From Brevibacterium oceani (GTDB lineage: Bacteria; Actinomycetota; Actinomycetes; Actinomycetales; Brevibacteriaceae), in the NCBI RefSeq assembly GCF_013623835.1, contig NZ_JABKDE010000007.1, positions 1 through 64,000 on the forward strand: a stretch of DNA of 64,000 nt. The letters are read 5' to 3'. The notes below the pieces were generated by a model, which was given only the letters and a program-made list of their open reading frames with translations, made no database searches and was not told where the DNA came from. Below are positions 63,857-64,000 of the stretch, one piece after another. The number at the start of each line of letters is the position of its first letter. The first letter of the stretch is position 1. The translations under genes were made by a program, and so were the position numbers.

Positions 63857-64000
63857 TCAGGCCCCAGGATGGATCAGTTTGTCGGCCAGCGCCCAGAGCG
63901 GCAGCGCAGCAGCGACGAGGAAAGCGGCCGCCGCCCACCAGATCCGCCACTTCCACGTGCGACGACGAGAGCCGATGAAGAGGAACGCGATCCAGAAGAT
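63857..64000 (-). CDS. Membrane protein, C-terminal 47 residues (cut by window edge)
   Basis: Reads leftward from the window end to a TGA at 63857. Visible part: IFWIAFLFIGSRRR, then WWAAAAFLVAAALPLWALADK, i.e. the end of one membrane segment, a basic loop and another membrane segment. No family recognisable from this fragment. Convergent with hrpA. Confidence 0.6.
   Translation of the reverse strand: MFWIAFLFIGSRRRTWKWRIWWAAAAFLVAAALPLWALADKLIHPGA

Overview
The window is about 64 kb of high-GC actinobacterial chromosome. Gene content and order suggest a Micrococcales organism, most likely Brevibacterium-like. Supporting signs are G/C-rich third codon positions, conserved actinobacterial gene pairs (DUF3039-helicase, clpS-DUF2017, purH-DUF3017, ftsB-DUF501-ppx, a mycosin-like protease), many GTG starts, and a large share of genes that appear to be transcribed without a leader. 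The genus is inference; no search was run. I saw no insertion sequence, prophage, CRISPR array or integron, so this is mostly core chromosome.

Layout. 1-160: 3' end of an rRNA operon (5S rRNA plus terminator). 446-9964: GNAT acetyltransferase, gdhA, a flavin reductase divergent from a DUF3039-helicase pair, pncB, then the operon clpS-DUF2017-MBL phosphodiesterase-like-rph-rdgB. 10195-16867: one operon for an oligopeptide-type ABC importer and an amidase. 16916-23439: envelope proteins of unknown function and purN-purH-DUF3017. 23559-29589: MT0933-type small protein, pcrA, a membrane protein, tRNA-Gln, glmU-prs. 29760-38437: hydrolase, rplY, pth, rhomboid protease, arylsulfotransferase-like lipoprotein, mfd. 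38558-46591: CsbD protein, mazG-phosphatase, eno, an orphan AbiEi/DUF559 protein, ftsB-DUF501-ppx-mycosin-like protease. 46685-55000: ndh, HxlR regulator with divergent reductase, bioB, a tRNA with anticodon UAA, MFS exporter, ppk2, DUF1461 protein. 55086-64000: AEC carrier, YidH/DUF202 pair, Nramp-like transporter, DinB protein, hrpA and a truncated membrane protein.

The genes are mainly housekeeping: nitrogen assimilation, NAD salvage, purine and PRPP synthesis, cell-wall precursor supply, RNA processing, translation quality control, transcription-coupled repair, respiration, biotin and polyphosphate metabolism. The strongest non-gene observations are regulatory. About twenty genes carry a -10-like hexamer exactly 6 or 7 nt before the start codon, so the transcript should begin at the start codon. 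Several of these start sites also carry palindromes that match or resemble known operators: a Rex-type site at ndh, a BioQ-type site at bioB, an inverted repeat at the HxlR gene, and a perfect 15-bp palindrome at the AbiEi/DUF559 gene. Other points of note are a UAA-anticodon tRNA without the long variable arm expected of leucine tRNAs, a 28-bp-stem hairpin near pcrA, an 18-bp tandem repeat before purN, and an Nramp-family protein lacking the canonical metal-binding motifs.
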